Assembly (NCBI RefSeq): GCF_000485595.1
Contig: NW_014577597.1
Location: 23,349-74,366 of the forward strand
Direction: 5' to 3'
Origin: Priapulus caudatus
Taxonomy: Eukaryota > Priapulida > Priapulimorpha > Priapulimorphida > Priapulidae
Length of the DNA stretch: 51,018 nt
In this document: one piece after another, positions 47,749-51,018 of the stretch
How positions within the stretch are numbered: the stretch's first letter is position 1
Layout: the number at the start of each line of letters is the position of its first letter
Notes under the pieces: model-generated
What the model saw: only the letters and a program-made list of their open reading frames with translations
Database searches by the model: none
What the model was told of the DNA's origin: nothing
Program-made: the position numbers and the translations under genes

Positions 47749-49714
47749 CTTGGAGTTTCTGTGCAACCGCAGAATGGCATCAAGCTACACTACGTCGTAT
47801 CGGGAAACGCGCACGATCCGCTGATGTTGATGGTCCATGGATTCCCAGAATGCTGGTACACATGGCGACACCAGATCCTCGAGTTTCAGAAAGATTACAG
47901 GTATATATATAAATTATATTTATATTATATATATATACGTGTGTATTATATATATATTATATATAAACATATATACTCGTCACGTACGTTCGTTTTTGTA
48001 AGATGCCGGATAAGAGAAACAGGTTATTTGTCGGTCTATTTTACTAAAACCAGTTATTACATCAGATAAATCACGACATAGTTATGTAAGATAAGAAGTC
48101 TGTCCGTCTATAATATTTTCATCATGTCCCTACTTATATAGTTACAAACTCTAGTTCACAGCTGAAGTTAGATATAGTTTATTACTATATAAATAGGGGC
48201 ATGTCGTGATCGTGTTAGTTTCTCTTATTGATGAAATGCTAGATTCCCATGCATTAATATTCTCTAAATAGACACCTCTTTATCTGTAGGGTAGTTGCCG
48301 TCGACTTGCGCGGGTATGGTGACTCAGACAAACCACCTAACCGTACCGACTACCGTGCTGAGAACATCACAGAAGATCTGAAACTTCTCATTTCCGGACT
48401 CGGTAAAGTGTTTCAGTAAAAATGAATCCTTGGATACGCAAATGTTCCTAAATAGTGGCGCCACCTTTTGACAATAAAATAGAAATGCGTTCAATACCTA
48501 AACCGCCAAATATCGCGTTTCATCCGATCGCTTGACGGCTTATTACATCTTAACATGTGCGAATAAACGATATAGTTATTGATAAACGATGATTAATTGA
48601 TTTTTCGTGAGTTACATACCTGGTGGGGACACTAACCTGGGACTTGTCTCTGTTACAGGATACAACAACTGCACGTTGGTGGCACATGACTGGGGCGGTG
48701 TCATAGCCTTCATGCTGGCCGAGCAGTGCCCGTCGTCGGTGAATCGATTAATAGTGATGAACACGACAAGGAGGACTATCATGTTCCGATTATTGGTCAA
48801 CCACGATCCACGGCAGTTACTGCGATTGTGGTAGGTCCATCATCAAGAGGGGTCCTGGTGGGGTACCGCAAGATCTCGGTTCACCGAGGAAATTTGGATT
48901 TCAATTTGGAATTTCTATTCAGTTCTCATTCAACATTTCTACATCTAGCTATAATTTGTTGATTAAATTAAGTTACTAAAACAAACCGAAAAAAAACTCC
49001 AAAAGGCGTGTGAATCCAAACAAAAATCGAGAAACGAAAATCACGGAAAAGGAGTGCGTTATTTCTAGTCTGGGATCGCGCATCACGCCAGCTAAAACAT
49101 CACGACGTGCGGTACGAATATCGATACAAATTTTTCAACGTTAAGATATGCGGCTAGTTGACCCCCAACACTCTACCCCACCAATGTTACCGTCCTGTTT
49201 GTTCTGTGAATAGCAATACCATAATGTGATGTCAGTTTATACAGCGTAGCGGCACTGCTGTCGTGGCACATGCTCCGTGAATCATAAAGCCAAGGAAACG
49301 CGGTTCAACATGTAGTTCAGGGTTATGGGTTAGCCATAGCGTAATGGTTAGGATTACGGTTGGGATTAGGATTATGGTTAGGACTATTGCAATATCAAGA
49401 TATGCTTAGCAATGGAATATTCTTCCTGTGACGTACGACCCATGCGTTAGAAGACGTACACAACTCCTAATTCCTCAAAACTCCTCAACTGTATGGATGC
49501 AGTGCGTGCAAAACGCAGTTAAAACACAAACATGTCTAATTGTGTTGTTTACTTGCCAGGTACACGTTTTTCTTTCAATGTCCTTATCTGCCGGAAGCTT
49601 TTCTCGGATGGAGAGATAGCAGAATATTAAAGGATATGTTTCGGACGGCATCCGGTCAGGCAATTCTTAGTGACGACGAGCTGGAAGCGTACAAGTATTA
49701 CTTCTCCCGGCCAG
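47749..49714 (+). CDS. EPHX3/4-like epoxide hydrolase, partial (4 exons)
   Basis: Alpha/beta-hydrolase of the epoxide hydrolase family, which opens epoxides to diols through an Asp nucleophile. Exons: 47749-47900, 48290-48402, 48659-48830, 49560-49714; all donors and acceptors agree in phase. Motifs in order: HGFPE oxyanion-hole motif (exon A), AVDLRGYGDSDKP (exon B), the nucleophile elbow HDWGG with the catalytic Asp (exon C), then cap-domain segments ending LSDDELEAYKYYFSRPG (exon D). About 197 codons are present out of about 360. The N-terminal membrane anchor exon and the 3' exons with the charge-relay Asp and His were not found. The exon A boundary is uncertain (47749 after ACATAG, or 47773 after CCGCAG). 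Confidence 0.87.
47901..48289. other. epoxide hydrolase intron, AT-rich
   Basis: TATATA-rich start (47901-47975), otherwise unremarkable intron sequence. Confidence 0.6.
48831..49559. other. epoxide hydrolase intron with a degenerate telomere-like patch
   Basis: At about 49318-49390 a series of GGTTAGGATTA/GGGTTAG-like units occurs. These are imperfect TTAGGG variants. No exon seen. Confidence 0.5.
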
Positions 49715-49723
49715 GTATATATT

Positions 49724-49774
49724 ATGTATGTATGTATGTATGTATGTATGTATGTATGTATGTATGTATGTATG

Positions 49775-49805
<31 letters not shown>

Positions 49806-49915
49806 CCTACCTACCTACCTACCTACCTACCTACCTACCTACCTACCTACACTCCCACCTACCCACATACCTACCTACTTACATATACCTCCCTTCCTAC
49901 CTATACCTAGCTAGC
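49724..49915 (+). repeat. (TATG)n followed by (CTAC)n tetranucleotide repeats
   Basis: About 20 TATG units, then about 13 CTAC units and a decaying CTAC/CCTAC zone. The two arrays abut directly and start just after the hydrolase exon D donor. Confidence 0.95.
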
Positions 49916-50105
49916 TACTGACCGACCGACCTACCTACCCGCCAGCTTGGCTGTCTGCGTGCCTGCATGGGTGCATGTCTGCTCGTTTACCTGCGTATCT
50001 GCTTACACCTGCCTGAGCTGCTAAATTTTATTACGACTTTAATTCGTATGCCATTCGCAATTAGTCCGCGTCTGCGCACGAGCAAATCCGTATTTTTTCT
50101 CGCTT

Positions 50106-50108
<3 letters not shown>

Positions 50109-50180
<72 letters not shown>
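50109..50180. repeat. (CA)n microsatellite
   Basis: About 36 CA dinucleotides without interruption. Confidence 0.97.
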
Positions 50181-50181
<1 letters not shown>

Positions 50182-50977
50182 CGTTCGCTTCACGCTACGG
50201 TCACTATAGACTGCGCGGTGCGGGAGGAACGCATGCGTGTCGGGGAGGTAGCTAGCTAGCTTGGTCCGGATCTACTACGTGGGGAACAGCGCTGCAGTGT
50301 TCTGATGAATATCGCCTGCGCTACACCTGGTCTACTCCCGCTGGTCTATCCAGGTAAGATATCACGGTATTATCACCGATACACGTTCTTATTTTAAGCG
50401 ACACCGCTAGAAGTTAACTGACGGTTGTTGTTGTTGTTGTTGTTGTTGTTGTTCTCTCGTTCGGATCTGTTGGCATGCAAATAGAGCGCGTTAATACGCG
50501 ATGCATTTCGTGCATAGGATTTTGGCAATTTTGTTTTGCAAAGACTGCAGATCGTATAGTAGTAGCATATGGTTTGCTTGGGCAATGGGAATTGGTTTCT
50601 TCTTAACTGCACTTAATTTATTCATTAAACTCACTTAACACAACTTAATTTCAACTGGAAACGTGTCTTGGATTGATGGCGACAACTGACCCTCCCATCA
50701 TCATCGGGGTGACTAGGTGCGACCACTCCCCCCACCCCTCCTCCTCCACTTCACCGTCTCGCCACCTAGTTTACGCGTGCTTAGCAAACCATGTCATCAC
50801 ATCTCTCCGCCGAGGACACACCCCAACCTGAACCACATACGCGCCTCGATACAGATAACTAACTCTACACGGCGAAAGTGTATTATATATATATACGTGA
50901 CCTTAACTCGGTCACACGGGCCGGATACCTGTTTTGCATGCATATAATTGCGCATGGGAGTATTAAATTCGCGCGCG

Positions 50978-50979
<2 letters not shown>

Positions 50980-51013
<34 letters not shown>
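50980..51013. repeat. (GA)n microsatellite at window end
   Basis: GA dinucleotides running nearly to the window edge. Confidence 0.9.
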
Positions 51014-51014
<1 letters not shown>

Positions 51015-51018
51015 GCCC

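Larger units (their letters stand above)
49715..51018. other. 3' end of window: microsatellite-rich, no further exon identified
   Basis: The next hydrolase exon should enter with two bases of a Gly codon. No segment here matches the family. An open stretch ending in donor-like GTAAGA at about 50353 does not fit. The remainder is repeats and AT-rich sequence. Confidence 0.45.

Noticed and set aside
50225-50353. Possible fifth epoxide hydrolase exon ending in GTAAGA
   Set aside because: The translation in the required phase does not resemble the family, and no convincing acceptor precedes it.

Overview
The window is animal nuclear DNA, most likely from a marine invertebrate bilaterian. It has widely spaced spliced genes with GT-AG introns, abundant CA/GA/TA microsatellites, MITE-like elements and an interstitial TTAGGG-type tract. 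Its tropomyosin exon lengths match those of vertebrate tropomyosin exons. The species cannot be named from the sequence alone. Four protein-coding genes are well supported, all reconstructed by hand with consistent splice phases. Layout: (1) 673-11314, plus strand: a complete 11-exon MRG15/MORF4L1 chromatin-reader gene encoding 324 aa. (2) 5949-8011, minus strand: a complete 2-exon B4GAT1-like glucuronyltransferase gene encoding 421 aa, nested in MRG15 intron 8. (3) 15988-46617, minus strand: a tropomyosin gene with two alternative first exons, four alternative copies of exon 4, two copies of exon 5 and two alternative last exons. Every combination using one exon from each set encodes 284 aa from the distal start or 248 aa from the internal start. 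(4) 47749-49714, plus strand: the 5' part of an EPHX3/4-like epoxide hydrolase, head to head with the tropomyosin gene; its 3' exons were not found. The tropomyosin gene is interrupted by a roughly 7.8-kb stretch (about 17936-25735). It holds a 25-N gap, a noisy inverted copy of the following 6 kb and a degenerate 45-bp-like minisatellite, and it is bracketed by two direct copies of the last-exon-9b segment. In the inverted copy all five tropomyosin exons carry net insertions and broken frames, and the arm is about 11% longer than its intact partner. This looks like an assembly artefact built from an uncorrected palindromic long read rather than biology. If it is removed, the gene reads in one direction from exon 1a to exon 9a. 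Other points of note are the four-fold exon-4 cassette; two exon-5 copies separated by only 68 nt; tandem degenerate copies of the terminal coding sequence just beyond the stop codons of both MRG15 and B4GAT1; three MITE-like elements inside MRG15 introns, one starting 8 nt into an intron and one carrying telomere-like repeats; and a near-perfect 31-bp hairpin upstream of the internal tropomyosin start. No phage, CRISPR or bacterial system is present.
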